Below are positions 24,233 to 37,615 of a stretch of DNA of 64,000 nucleotides, in pieces (position 1 is the first letter of the stretch; each line of letters begins with the position of its first letter). Source of the stretch: Cenococcum geophilum 1.58 (lineage: Eukaryota; Ascomycota; Dothideomycetes; Gloniales; Gloniaceae); the NCBI GenBank assembly GCA_001692895.1, contig KV748211.1, positions 682,001 to 746,000 of the forward strand, written 5' to 3'. Position numbers and translations under genes: made by a program. The notes beneath the pieces were generated by a model. It was not told the DNA's origin. It did no database searches and saw only the letters and a program-made list of their open reading frames with translations.

Positions 24233-24658
24233 TGTAATGAAACCTTGTAGCAAGAACTACGGTGGGTCCTATTATTAGGCTAGGTGTATAGGAAATGCAA
24301 TTACAAAAGTCAATAACGTAATAATAACTAGTGGAGTGGTTGCCTAATAGATTAACTTTAATTATATTCTAAGAATCACTACAAGGAAGGAACTATCTAG
24401 GTAGGGACTAAGGGTCCTTAAATACACAACCGTACTCTTATAAAATCCTTCTTATACGTAATATACGTCTTATATATAAGGTATATAAGTTCCTCTCGTT
24501 CCTCTCGTTTAATATATAGTATATTATATAACCTTAGTTACCATTCCTCGTTATATAGCTTTATCGGCTTTATCTTAGACCGTACTTAAATTAACTAACT
24601 AGCTTCTTCTAACTCTTCCCTAAGTAGTTATAATATTGTACTTAAAGCGTCCATAACA
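24233..24658 (-). repeat. Left (3') LTR of element F
   Basis: Starts TGTAATGAAACC on the plus strand and ends ATAACA. Collinear with 31765-32191. Confidence 0.85.
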
Positions 24659-27600
24659 CTATCTCCCTCCTNTTTATCTTNGTCCTTAAAGATNCNNANT
24701 ATCTNTAAGTTNTTTANTAGAGGTGTAATATCCGTCTAATTAATTTAGTTAATATTATTGCTTATTATACCTAAAGCAATTTCTTCCTTATACGCCCAAT
24801 GTCGTGCTCGCACTATTACTGCAATATTATCTCTTGGTAAAATTATACTAACTCTATATTTTTGTTATTTAAAAGAGGGGCTAGTTTATATTACGTTAGC
24901 GAACCCATCTTCGTAATAACTATCCTCTTATTTAAAGTGCACTAAAGCAAATATTTATTCGTCCTATGACGTTTGCTCTACCTCTAATGCTAAATATATA
25001 CAACCTATTACTCTTAATAGTCGTCTAGTTCCTTAATTAATTTGTCTTAAGGTCTTATATTTAATCTACTACTGCGCGGCTAGATAGTAAACTATCTTAC
25101 GCCCTAGCTAAGCTAGAATGTTCTTATAATGCGGAATAAAAGGCCTTAGATACTTAGATCGCGGCGTTTACTCGCTTACTTTGTCTTAAGAAAGTTCGTA
25201 AAAAGGTCTATTTTAAGGAGTAGAAACTTATAGAATAAGGTTTATAGGAACTTAGTAATAAAAGAACGGATTCTCTTTTAATAGAGAAGGAAATAGATCT
25301 AAGTAATTCGGTAACTACTCTTCTTAGGTCCCCCTTAGGTAACTTATTCTTTAGTAATCCTTCTTTATTAATGCTACCTAACCTAATTTCTTCTAATACT
25401 CCTGTACCTTTCTTATAGCATTCTTTAAATTTTCTAGTAGTTTTTAGGTAGTCTTATTATAGCCTGTCTACTTAACCTCGTACTATATTTTGTCGTTAAT
25501 ATCCTTATAGTTAACGATCTTTAAAACTTGCTATTTGTCTTCTTCCTATCCTCTATATATATCTGCCTTATAAACTAATGGCTTAATATTCCCGTGTGCT
25601 GGTTCTAGCATTATAATATACTATATAGGGTAGATCTTTATTTTAGCTAGTAGGTTTAATTTAAACGTAACCAGTGAAATCCTTTATGTAATTTTAAAAG
25701 ATTTTAGTCTAACATAGTCCAACTTCTTACTTAGTTATCAACTCTTAAAAATTTTGTATAGTAGCCATACTTTATCTCCCTCCTTAAGATCTAGTCCCTT
25801 AGATCTCTTAGCATCATAGTACCTTTTTATTCTCTCTTATACTCTTTTTACTAATTCTATAAGGTCTGCATAAAGATTTATTAATGTCTTTATTCTTTCT
25901 TTAGCTGTACTACTTATTTTCTTTACTTACTGTAGTAATAACGATGTTCTTAGCTTATACCCGTAATTTGCCTTAAATAGTAATATACCTATTCCTTTTT
26001 AAGGTGCTGTATTATATGCAAACTATATAACTAGTAATAGCGATACCTAATTATTTTATGTATAATTAATATAATGTTTTAGATACTACTCTAGTATCTA
26101 ATTTAGTCTTTTTATTTAACCGTCTATCTGCGGATAATATGCGGTAGAAGTTACTGCTTAAACTCCTTACTCTACTAAGAACACTTCCCAGAATACTGCT
26201 ATAAATCTTAGATCTTTATCTAATATAATCTTACTTAGTACTCTATATCTTATAAGCACTTCTTTAATATAGATTCTAGCGACATCTTCTACTAAGATTT
26301 CTTCTATACATGCTATAAAGTATCCCTACTTTGTAAGCTTATCTACTATTACTAAAATCGTATTATAATCTTATCCGGTAATAGGATCTCTTAACTTTAG
26401 TAACTTAATAATAAAGTCCTATAATATAACCTCCTATGGTCTCTTTAGTATTTTAATAGGTTATAGCCCTCTATATGGCTTATACCTCGTTAGTTTATTC
26501 CTTTAGCAATTTAGATACTCCTTTATTACTTTTCTTATAATATTCTAGATTCTATTAATAATATACTCTTCCTAGAGTCTTGACACTAAGCTTATAACTC
26601 TATTATATCCTTAAGTTAATCCCTTATAGAACTCTTCCATAAATTACTCTACTATGCTTCTTAGGATATACCTTACTTCTTAGTTTTTATATATATCCGT
26701 TTATAGATCTTCTAGTTATACTTTTAGAATTCTTTATACCTAAAAGCTTTCTAGTATCTTATAGACTTTCTCTAGTTCGTTACTCTCTTAAGTTGCTATA
26801 ATTTTTAGATAATTAAATCTAATTAATCCGTCTGTATCTTTTCGCAGTAAAGCCCTTAATGGCTTTTTATCATTTTGTAGTTTAGCTTTATAGCTCAGAG
26901 CGTCTGCCCGCATATTATCTATACCCTTAGTATACTAAATCTCAAAATAGTATTCTATAAGTATCTCTGCCTATCTAACCTGTCTTTAGTTAAGCTCCTT
27001 TATTATTAGGAATTCCGTTAGGTTTTTATAATCCGTTTTAACTATAAATGGTTTCTTTATACCTTATAAGAATGCTCTCTATTTCTTTAGTGCTGTAACT
27101 ATACCTAGCAACTCCTTATTATAGATATTATAGTTTAACTCTAGTAGTGTTATCTTTTAACTATAATATGCCACTAGGTGCTATTTATTTTAATATTTCT
27201 ATATAAAGTACGCCTTTAGTATATAGTCTAATATATCTATCTCTATAACCGTCTTTAGTCCTAGTTAATAGATCTTAAGAACTGGCTCCTAGGTAAATAA
27301 CTCTTTAATTTTCTTAAATAGTTCTTACTACTCCTTTCCCTATACCTATAGTTCTTCTTTCTTTATTAATCGTGTAAATAGTTTAATATCCTTTAACTAC
27401 TACGCTATAAACCTTCTACAGTAATTGCAAAGCCCTAAGAATAATCTTAACTATATAACGTTCTCTAGTTTTTACTAATTTACTATAGCCTTAATCTTCT
27501 TTAGATCTATGCTAAGTTAGCCTAGTTTAATAATAAATCTAACAAAAACGGTCTTCCTAGTAAAGAACTCGCATTTCTTAATTGCTATTAGTATCTGTTC

Positions 27601-30600
27601 TTTTTATAGTCTCCTTAAGACCCATTTAACGTATTCCCCGTATTCTTCCTTAGTTATTAAGTAGATAATAATATCGTTGAGGTATACTATAACAAATTTA
27701 TCTAAGTATTCTCCTAATATATTATTAATACACTTCTAGAATATTGCTAGTGCGTTTATAAGCCCAAATTATATAACTAATAGTTTATATAGTCCTTCCT
27801 TTAACCTAAAGGCTGCTTTTTATTTATTGCCTTCCTTAATCCTAATCTAATAGTACGCCTATCTTAGATTTATCTTTATAAAGATTTACGCATTACCTAT
27901 CCTATCTTAGATTTTACTAATTAAGGGTAAAGGATACCTATCCTTTCTAGTAATGCTGTTTAACTATCTATAGTCGACATACAGCCTTAGTTTGCTATTC
28001 TTCTTTATTATAAATAGTACTAGATAACCCGCTAATAACTGCGATGGTCTAATATATCCCTTTTATAAATTTTCTTAGATAAACTCTTTTAGTACTCTAC
28101 CTTCCTCTTTAGTAAGCTTATAGATTGGAAAGAACTTTAGACTTATTCTTAGTTCTAACTCTATCTTATAGTCCTATACTGTATATTCTAACACTTTCTC
28201 ACTTTTAGGTAACTATAGTTTCTTACCGTACTTATAGTATCTCTTTAGTACGTAACTTAATCCCTTATCTATTTCTTTATAGGTCGCTCCTACTTAGTAC
28301 TATACTAACTTAGCTTATTATTATATCTTACGGCGTTAAGTATCTCTAATATCGACTTAACCTGTAATCTAATTGATCCTTAGATTATATTCCTATAACT
28401 AAGGTATTTCTAATACTACCTTATCCTATCCTAATAGTAGGATATTAAAAGATATCTTAATTTGCCTTCCTTTAATAGTTAGCTAAATAGGTCCTGTTTT
28501 AAGATTAATAATCCCTCCTCTATAGGCTATTAGATCTCCTAAAATCGTAACTAATAGGTAAGGTTACTCCTTCTGTCTATAAGGTAGTCCTATTCTTTTA
28601 ACTACTGTTAGTAAGATATAGTTTCGCGTGGCTCCACTATTTATTAGCGCTTTAAACTGCTAATCTTACCATTTAATTCTTAAATTTAGGTGTTGTCTTT
28701 AAATTCCTTTAAGGGTCTAAGGCTCTATTACTGGCTCCCTTTAGTCCTATAGGCCTCTACTTTTCCTAAATATTAGCTACTTAATCCTGCTATACTTGGC
28801 TTACTCTTTAGCTAATATCTAGTTCGCTTTTTATCTTTAATATACTATAGATACGTATTCTTTAGGCAATCCTACTACTGTTATCCGTTTAAGCATTCTT
28901 CCGTAAGGAATCTTCCTAGTTAAAGTATTAAATCTCCTTCCTTTTAGACTTCTGCTGGATGCTATCTATGCATATATTTAGCATTTCTGTACTATTACTC
29001 GTCTATTATCTAGTATATCCTTATAGGGTATTTCCAATTCTTTTCTTTTAGATTTTTGTGTATCTCGCATATATTATCTATGTATGCAATCCATAATAGC
29101 GTGTAATATGCTAGATGCTTTAGGTTAACTCTTAACTTATCTTTATCTTTAAGTTTAAACCTTTATCGTGCTAATCTAAATGTTATAACTTTATTTATAG
29201 GTACTAAGATGCGTCTCTTGCTTCTTTAGTTCTCTAATGGTTTCTCTAGATCTTTTAACGTCATAATTAAGGCTCCTTTAATATAATTTATAGCCTTTTC
29301 CGTAATTGGGTGGTCTTGGATAACTTTCTTATCTAACTATATATAGAAATCTTCCTATTTATCGTTGTGCCTCTGCCTATACTACTTTTAATATAGTTGC
29401 TAGAGTATATACGGCTTATCTATAAGAAAGTATCTTCTTATTATTGCGTTATAACAGCCCTTTATATGTTGTTCTTTAAACCTAGTAGGAATTCCTAAAT
29501 CCTCTTTATTTTCCAGTTTAGTAAGCCACTTAGCTCTTAGTGTGCCTATTCTTAGCCTATTAGTAATTCTTTATACTAGCGCTCTGTCCTTTATATGTCC
29601 CACTATGCTAGATTTCTTATCTAGTTTCTATTCTTGCTATGCGATAATTCTTTGTCTAAATTCTTCTATGGTTTCTTTAGGTTTACGTCTCGCGCTTTAA
29701 TCCTTAAAGTTCTCTTACTTCTTAATCTTAGTATTAACTTTTTGATTTTTAGTCTAAACACTATATTCTACTAATAAGTCCTTTAGGTTTATGTGTCTGT
29801 CTCCTAGTCTGGTTACTATTTATACTATAGATTCTCTAATCTATAAAGAAGCTCTTTGCCTCTTATCTGTAGGTGTCCTAATTTGTTCTCTAAATTCTTA
29901 GTCCCTTAGATTCTTTAATCCTAAGCTTACTTCTAACTTAAGCTTAGCTCTAGCCTTAGTCTAACTAGGCTTACTTAGTATTCTTATCTCGTCTTAAGAG
30001 TCTTAAATCTTACTTATCTTATCTTAAGAGTCTTGTGCCTGTAGGAAACTTTGTCCTAAGCTTATTTGTATATCTTTAAACTAAGCTACTACTTTGCTCT
30101 ATTGGTTATTGTTTATTATAAGTCCTTAAGCTTACCTTATCTTATTTTAAGAATCTTAGTTATCTCTTATCTTATCTTAAGAATCTTAAGCTTTTAGCCT
30201 TTTGCCTTTATTAAGTGCTAAAGTAGTTTACTATCCTACTTTTCTTATATCTTATAAAGCGATAGACATTATGTCTAGTAGGGTTTCGATCTCTACTAAT
30301 ATTCCCTATTCTATAGTAGAATTATCCTCTGCTTTTAGTATAATATCTCTAATAGCTATATGTTCCTAGTAAACCGCTCTTATTACCTTATTGTTATAAA
30401 ATATTTCGCCTATATTAAATTTATCGTCTTTAATATCTAATCTGCGAACTAGTTTATTAATTTCTCTATATCCTATAGGTATTAGCTCTTATAGCTAGTA
30501 GCTTACGCCGTACTTAGCGTCCTTATAAATTTAGTATGCGTTATTATAATAAAACGCAAAACTTTTAATTAAATACTCTTTTGTTCCTTGCAGTATATTA

Positions 30601-31764
30601 TTATCCCTCTATATATATATGTTATCTACTATTAGTCTAGTTCCCTTTATTATATAGTATCTCTAACTATTTTTATAATCCCTTATAAATTAACCTTATT
30701 TTCCGTAATTTATATAAGCTCCTTCTCTAAACTATTACTTTTACTATAGAGTCTGCCTAAACGTCTTCTGCTACTAAGATCCCTGGTTTAGCCTCTGCTC
30801 CTTAGACCTTTAATTACTTAATTCTTATTAGCTAGATTTCTACGGTTTCTTACTTTATCTCTTATAGGCTTCTTTAGTACTACTTAGGTCTATTAGCTCT
30901 ACACTATACTATAGTTTTTAACTTAGCTTTAGTTGTTATATACTTTACGCCTTATATAACTATAGAACTCTATCCTAGCCCTTCTTAGCCTATTCCCTTT
31001 AGTAGATCTAATTATTAATCTTAATTGCTTAATCTATTAGTTCCCTTAGGGTATCCGCATCTTCTATTAGGATAATTATATCCTAGACTTTAGCCTTAAA
31101 TCCTTACTTATACTATGCTATAAGCGCCCTATTATTTTACTTAACTTATATTGCTAACGTTTAGAACTACGTTATATACTTAATTACTAAGGTTTATTGC
31201 GTAATATCTTAGAGTTTTCTTTCCGCTATAGTTACTGCCTCTAGGTCTCCAAATATTTGTATAAGTCGCTCTATAAATCCATTCTAGCTTAAGAATATAA
31301 ACCGTACCTCTTAGTTTATAGTTATTATTCCGTTTACCTAGATTTCTATAAGGTAAGGCTTAAATTATTTAAGTGCTTTTCCTGTTAAGAATAATCCTAT
31401 ATATGCTATTTAATCTATAGGTATTGCCAGCTTAGCTCCCTCTTACGCGACCTTAAAGTGCATTTGCGTAAGAAATCCTTTAAGCTTTAATCTCTCTCCT
31501 AAGTATCTTTTAATCGATAGTAACTTAACCTTTACTGCGCCTATCCCGTTAATCCTATTTTTTAACGTTATATTATTTTCTATTAACTAGTTAACTATCT
31601 CTTATAACTATCTAACCGTTATAGGTTACTATAAGTTAGTGTCTGCTATACTAGTGTCGTTACCTAACCTTAATATAGTTGCCGCCATTAATGGCGTTAT
31701 AGTGGCTGCTTTTAGTGGCATGTTATTTAACTTATTATTATTAATACCGTAACTAGGTAGTAAT

Positions 31765-32191
31765 TGTATAACGGAACCTTGTAGCAAGAACTACGGTAGG
31801 TCCTATTATTAGGCTAGGTGTGTAGGAAATATAATTATAAAGTTAATAACATAATAATAACTGGTGGAGTAGTTGCCTAATAGATTAACTCTAATTATAT
31901 TCTAAGAATTACTATAAGGAAGGAACTATCTAGGTAGGGACTAAGGGTCCTTAAATACACAACCGTACTCTTATAAAATCCTTCTTATACGTAATATANN
32001 TCTTATACNTNAGGTANNTAANTTCCTCTTATTCCTCTCGTTTAATACGTAGCATGTTATGTAACCTTAGTTACCATTCCTCATCACATAGCTCTATCGG
32101 CTCTATCCTAGACCGTGCTTAAATTAACCAACTAGCTTCTTCCGACTCTTCCCCAAGTAGTTATAACATCGTACTTAAAGCGTTTGTAACA
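31765..32191 (-). repeat. Right (5') LTR of element F
   Basis: Collinear with 24233-24658. Contains several ambiguous bases near 31999-32021. Followed by CTTTA. Confidence 0.85.
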
Positions 32192-32201
32192 CTTTAGATA
32201 A

Positions 32202-32426
32202 TATTAGCGACTTAGTTAATTAAGGTATAAGTATAGTATAAGGGACATGCAAGCCTATATAATTAGATTATCTATAAACAAAAATCTAAAGCTAGAGAAA
32301 GGAAAGGAGAAGAAGAGCAGCGCCGGTTAAAATACGGTTCTTTTATATAGTCCTCTAGTTATATAACCATAAAGTTCTACTAAGTTCTATTACTAAGTTC
32401 TGCCGTTTTCTACCAGTGCCGTAATA
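32202..32426 (-). repeat. Right (5') LTR of element A
   Basis: 225 bp, matching 8349-8573. Followed by the CCTAC duplication. Confidence 0.88.
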
Positions 32427-32431
32427 CCTAC

Positions 32432-33179
32432 TACTAAAAATACCCCGGTCTACTATAATTAGAGGTTACTTGCTAGGTAAGTAACCCCCTCTATTATAAT
32501 ATTAATTAATCTTTAATATTAGAAATATTAAGCGATAAATTCTAACAGCTTAATTAAGCTAAATTATAACGTAGGCAAAGTATATAAGAGTAAAAGAGAG
32601 CTGCCGAATATCCTCTTTTAGAGGAGGCTCTCTTTAAGTGGCACTAACGCCTATAGAATTTTTGCATTTCTATTACTAGCGACCTTATACGTGCTGCAGC
32701 CACTTAATTATAGTAATAAATACCTATATTAGCGATAAGAACTAAGCTAAAGTGGTTGCTTAGCTAGTTAAAAGGCTTTAAATCTTATAACGGTATTTAT
32801 AAGAGAAAGTAGTATGGTAAGGCTGCCTTAGCTAATATAGATGGAGTAGAAGATTGTATAGTAAAGCTTTAAGTAATTATTAAGCCTTATTTACTAAAGG
32901 ATATTTACAATATAGACGAGATAGGGCTATTTTAGAAAGCTATACTAGATACTATATTAGCTATTAAGGCTCTATTAGGAATAAAGAAGTAAAAGGCATA
33001 AATCTCTCTAGGCAATTACTCTAATATAAATGGCTTAGATAAGCTTTCTTTCCTTATAATTAGCTTATTACTAAAGCTATATTGCTTCTTATATAATTAT
33101 ATTAATATAGCCTTAATAAATATTATATGGAGGCATAATAAGAAGGCCTAGATAATAACAGTAATTATACTTAAGTAAC
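32432..33179 (+). pseudogene. pogo/Tigger-like DNA transposon relic, 5' part
   Basis: Plus-strand remains of a CENP-B-type transposase. A Tc5-type DNA-binding region lies around 32600-32760. The first catalytic motif reads NIDEIG, with its Asp codon at 32915-32917, and a RHNKK segment follows. In-frame TAA/TAG codons are frequent, as RIP makes. A short hairpin, GGTTACTT/AAGTAACC (32464-32471, 32479-32486), lies in the 5' non-coding part. The frame continues exactly at 45722 once element G and one copy of its 5-bp duplication are removed. The left end of the transposon is not identified. Element A sits immediately to the left. Confidence 0.75.
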
Positions 33180-33372
33180 TGTTACGGAACCCCACCGCAG
33201 GGGCCTCTATAGGAGAGCCCCGTGCTCTCGCGTACACCTCGCGTATAGCTTATGTCAGCTACGCGTAGGTATATCACCTCCTTACGCCCTCGACCCTTAC
33301 GATCGATCGCGTAACGTCTTATAGACTCCTTGAATACATACGCTTTATAGCCACTGCCCCCGTCCCATAATA
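33180..33372 (+). repeat. 5' LTR of element G
   Basis: 193 bp, starts TGTTACGGAACCCC. Preceded by GTAAC. Confidence 0.88.
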
Positions 33373-36300
33373 TTACGTTACGCCTTTTTTACTACTAACG
33401 TTTAGCCTACGACTAATTCTACGTCTTTATAATACTGTAGGCGCTGCTAAAAGCAGCGTATTTATAAATTACCTTACTTTATACTTCTAAGGAACCTATA
33501 ATAGTAAGACAATATCCCTTATTAGCTACTATATTAAACCTAAAGAATAATCTAATACCTATACTTAACCTACAACACTAATTAATCCTAAGAGAATTTA
33601 ATTTATTAGCCTTAGCCTTAACCCCTAAGGAGACGGACACCGATAATATCTTATTGTTTATTAACTATATAACTACAGATAAGCAAATAGAAGGGCTACT
33701 ACCTATTAAAATTAAAATATAAGACGCCAAGATATTTGTAAAAATGGTAGTATAAGACCCTAATAAATACTACCGCCTTCTATAGAACTACTACCTAAAG
33801 CTTATATAAGCTGAGATGCGTACTACCTAAGATTGCGATATTATTTAGGACCTATAAGCTTATAAGGCGCTTACTAACAATATATATTAAGAAACTAAAG
33901 ACAGCCTTTGTATATCTAAACGCGACATTTAATAGTTAAAGAAGGCTAAGATTATACTAATTGCTATAGTTACTAAAAGAGAAGGTATAATTAAATACCT
34001 ATAATCTTAGCTTAATAAGTATATTTATAACAACGCTAGACACCTCTTTACTATATATAACACCACTTAAGTCTCTACGCCCCTAGTAACTTTACCTACT
34101 TAACGCTTAACGGGGGGCTAATGCTAAGCAGCTTTACCTAATAGGAACCCCTACTAAAGTAGCAATAATAAAAGCCATAATAATTAGACCTAAACTGCTA
34201 CTATAGGGTCTAATATACGCTACCTTAATCCCCTAGTCTTTTAGGGAGACTATAAAAAATATAGCTACTAGAAGATGCAAATCTATAAAAAAAAACTAAC
34301 TTAGAGCGCCTGCCTTTTTTCTATAGAAGATATTAAAATTGGCTATATTATCGGGCGAATAAAGGGTATACTATTTAATAGACTCTTCGCCTAATAGGAG
34401 ACTAGTAGCCCCTAGAAGTGGCAGTCCTACTAAGAAGTCCTTAATAATCTTAACCTAATATACTACGACTATAACCTACTAGCCACTAACCAAACTAAAC
34501 TACGTGCCCTAAAGATAAGCCCTATTAAATTATTTAATAAATTCTATATTAAATTCTAGGAATACACCAGAGTTTTTACCTAAGATAATACTAAAGACTA
34601 AGAGGACCTTCTTAAAAAAGTTACTTATTGCCTTAGTTACGCAGCCGCTAGCCATAACTATAATAATATTTATAATATAGTAGTAGCTTTACAAAAGATC
34701 GAACGACAACTAAATTAGATTACTACTACTAACTCTTACCTAAATACCTCTCTATAAAAGCCCTTTGGGCCTACTAAACCTATATATACTAAGCCACTAA
34801 TACCTACTACCTTAAGTACTACCGGAACTAATATTAATTTCTTTATACTAACCTTCCTATAAAAACTTCTAGATAGAGAATATAAGCTACTCTAAAAACT
34901 AGGACGCTGCTATAGATACCATTAAAAAGGCTATTATTATAATAACCTAAACTGCCTAATAGCTAGGTTTAGTAGCTACCGCTTAATATCTAACCTAATA
35001 CCCTAAATACTAAATACGTTACTATATACCACTACCGTTTAAGATAAAGATATAGTAATAGCGGTAAAGTTAAATACAGAAACGGAAAACGCTAAGTCCT
35101 AGCCCTAAGTCGTAGGTTAGGATACCCTAATAACGGAGGGATCTATATATCGGCTTACTTAATAGATAACTCTATAAAGATAAACGGACGAAAATAGATA
35201 GTTTTACCTATAATAGGAACTACTACCAAAAAATAATATAAAAGCCGTTCTATAATTAATTGTGGAGCTACTAATAAATTTATAAATACCTAATTTGTAT
35301 GTACTTATAACCTACCTACCTTACCCNTTACTAAAGCCCGCGCCCTATAACTTGCTAATAGTAATTATACTATATAAAAGATTACCTATATAGCATAACT
35401 CTACCTAGATATAAATAGGCACTAGGAAGAACTCTGGGCCTATATTATTCCACTTACTAACTACCCTATTATCTTTAGAATAAACTAGCTTAAATAATAT
35501 AACCCCGCCATTAACTAGAAGAAGAAAAAAGTAATCTTTAACTCTAAATACTATAGAGAGACTTACCTAGGGCATAGCCTAGCTACCTCTATTTACTCCC
35601 TAGGATATTAACCTAAGGAACCTCTTATTATCCTACCTATAACTAATTACTACTATATAAGTGCCCTAGCCTTCTACCGTATAGCATATAAGAAAGGCTA
35701 AACCATTACTATAGCCTTTTAATTACAACTATATAAGCTTAATAAAGAATAGGACTATGTCCTTTATAGTAATAGAATAGACATAGTTAACCTTCTAGAA
35801 GACGACGCCCCTACGGAACTCTACGGACTTTTACCTTTAAACTTTAAGAAGTTTATAAAGCTTAAAAAAGGACTTACTAATAAAGAACTCTATAAGCTCC
35901 TCCTTAAGAGGTACTATAATTTTACTAATATGTGCTTATAAAAGAGCGTAGATATACTCCCCCTATATTGACCTAATAACTATACTATTAATATTAAATA
36001 AGGAAAAATGCCACCTTATAAGAGACCCTACTTAATATTAAAAGATAAACTTCTAGTTATAAAAAAGTATATTAATAAGCACTTTAATAAAGGATTTATT
36101 TATCCTAGTATATTACTAGCAGCTACCCTTATCCTTCTTACTAAGAAGCTAGGAGAAGGTATTTAATTCTACGTTAACTATAAAGGACTTAACGCTATTA
36201 CGATTAAAAACTAATACCTAGTACTGCTTATATATAAGATCCTTAAGCGGCTTAGTTAAGCCAAAATCTATATTAAGCTTAATATTATTGCTGCCTTTAA

Positions 36301-37403
36301 CTGGCTCTAAATATAGGAAGATAGTAAATAGAAAACCGCATTCGTATTATACTTTAGCTAATTTAAATATACTATTATGCCCTTTAGCGTATATAACGGC
36401 CTAGGCACCTTTTAAAGCTATATTAATAACGCCTTACGGGACTACCTTAATAACTTCTACTCTGCGTACCTAGACGACATACTTATTTATAGTAATAACC
36501 TCTTTAAGTATACTAAACATATTTGAAAGGTCCTATAGCGCCTTAGGGACGTAAGACTTTATATTAATTTAAAGAAATGCGAAACCCTAATTATAGAAGT
36601 AAAATACCTTAGACTAATTGTTATTACTAAGGGTATCTATATAGACTCTAAGAAGGTACGTATAATTACTAAATAGTAAGCCCTTAACTGCATTAAGGAT
36701 ATATAAGCCTTCCTTAGTTTCACTAACTTCTATTCAAATTTATATACAACTTCTTAGGCGTAGTAGTACTATTTAGAGCAATAATGCGAATAAAGGGCCT
36801 TTCTATAAAAGGAAGAAAAACGTACTTACGCTTTACCTAGATGCCTAAATGCAAGAAGGCGTTCTAAGACCTTAAAAATGCCTTTACTAAAGCACCTATC
36901 CTAGCTTACTTTACACTAAGATAACAACTCTACCTTAAAACCGACTCCTTAGACCACGTTAATGTAGGCGTTCTCTTTTAGATAGGTAATAACAGTCTTC
37001 TTTACTTAATCGTATTCTACTTATCTAAGTTTATATTATAAAAGTATAACTATAAAATCTATAATAAAGAACTCCTTATAATTATATAAGCGTTTAAAGA
37101 ATTTTAACTAGAACTCTTTTTAGTAGAGCTTAATTAGCTAACTAAAGTCCTTACGGACCATTATAACCTTAAGTACTTTATAACTATAAAGCAGCTAAAC
37201 TAACGCTAAGTATATTAGAACGAGTTCCTCTCTAGTTTTAACTTTAAAATTATATATAGACTAGAAGTATAAGGTACTAAACTTAATAGCCTAATACGCC
37301 GCTTATAAGACCTTCCTTAGTCTAAAGATAACCCTTATAATTAGTTTTAATAATAGATAATCCTAAAAGTACGAAATTTGGCCCTAGGTATACTACCTAT
37401 AAT

Positions 37404-37615
37404 TATTACGGCTTAAACAAATACCTCTAAACCGAAGCTTAAACGAATACTATATTACAAAGATACTAAGCTAAAGAGAAGGAAAAGGGGTCGCTAGGAC
37501 CGATATAAACAAATATATAGGGTGAGCCGCTAAGGCGCTAGCTTTGGGCGGGCCAAATTATAGGTTAGCAGAATATGGCAGAATTTAGCAGGTAACGTGC
37601 GATAGCGCTATTACA
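37404..37615 (-). repeat. Left (3') LTR of element D
   Basis: 212 bp, very similar to 43360-43570 (one base longer). Preceded by ATAAT. Confidence 0.9.

Larger units (their letters stand above)
24233..32191 (-). mobile_element. Element F: Ty3/Gypsy LTR retrotransposon, broken, 8.0 kb
   Basis: LTRs of about 426 bp (24233-24658, 31765-32191) are flanked by the target duplication CTTTA (24228-24232, 32192-32196). It sits in element A just inside A's 5' LTR. The uninterrupted sequence survives in element E near 46.6 kb. Minus orientation: the complement of a purine-rich tract lies inside the left LTR. The reverse transcriptase core is around 28.0-27.6 kb, RNase H about 27.3-26.9 kb and integrase about 26.6-25.8 kb, with gag to the right. 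Clusters of ambiguous bases occur at 24672-24717 and 31999-32021. Many RIP-type breaks. Confidence 0.88.
8349..32426 (-). mobile_element. Element A: Ty3/Gypsy LTR retrotransposon, broken, split by three insertions
   Basis: 225-bp LTRs lie at 8349-8573 and 32202-32426, flanked by the 5-bp target duplication CCTAC (8344-8348, 32427-32431). Orientation is minus: a polypurine tract complement (TTACCCCCC) lies just inside the left LTR. Its own sequence is about 6.2 kb, in the pieces 8574-8582, 10286-11384, 19604-24232 and 32197-32201. Gag-like sequence lies around 24.1-23.0 kb, reverse transcriptase around 21.7-21.2 kb and integrase from about 20.2 kb, resuming at 11.4-10.5 kb. Elements B, C and F are inserted in it. 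Its internal region is closely related to element E and more distantly to D. It is a fossil with many RIP-type breaks. Confidence 0.9.
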
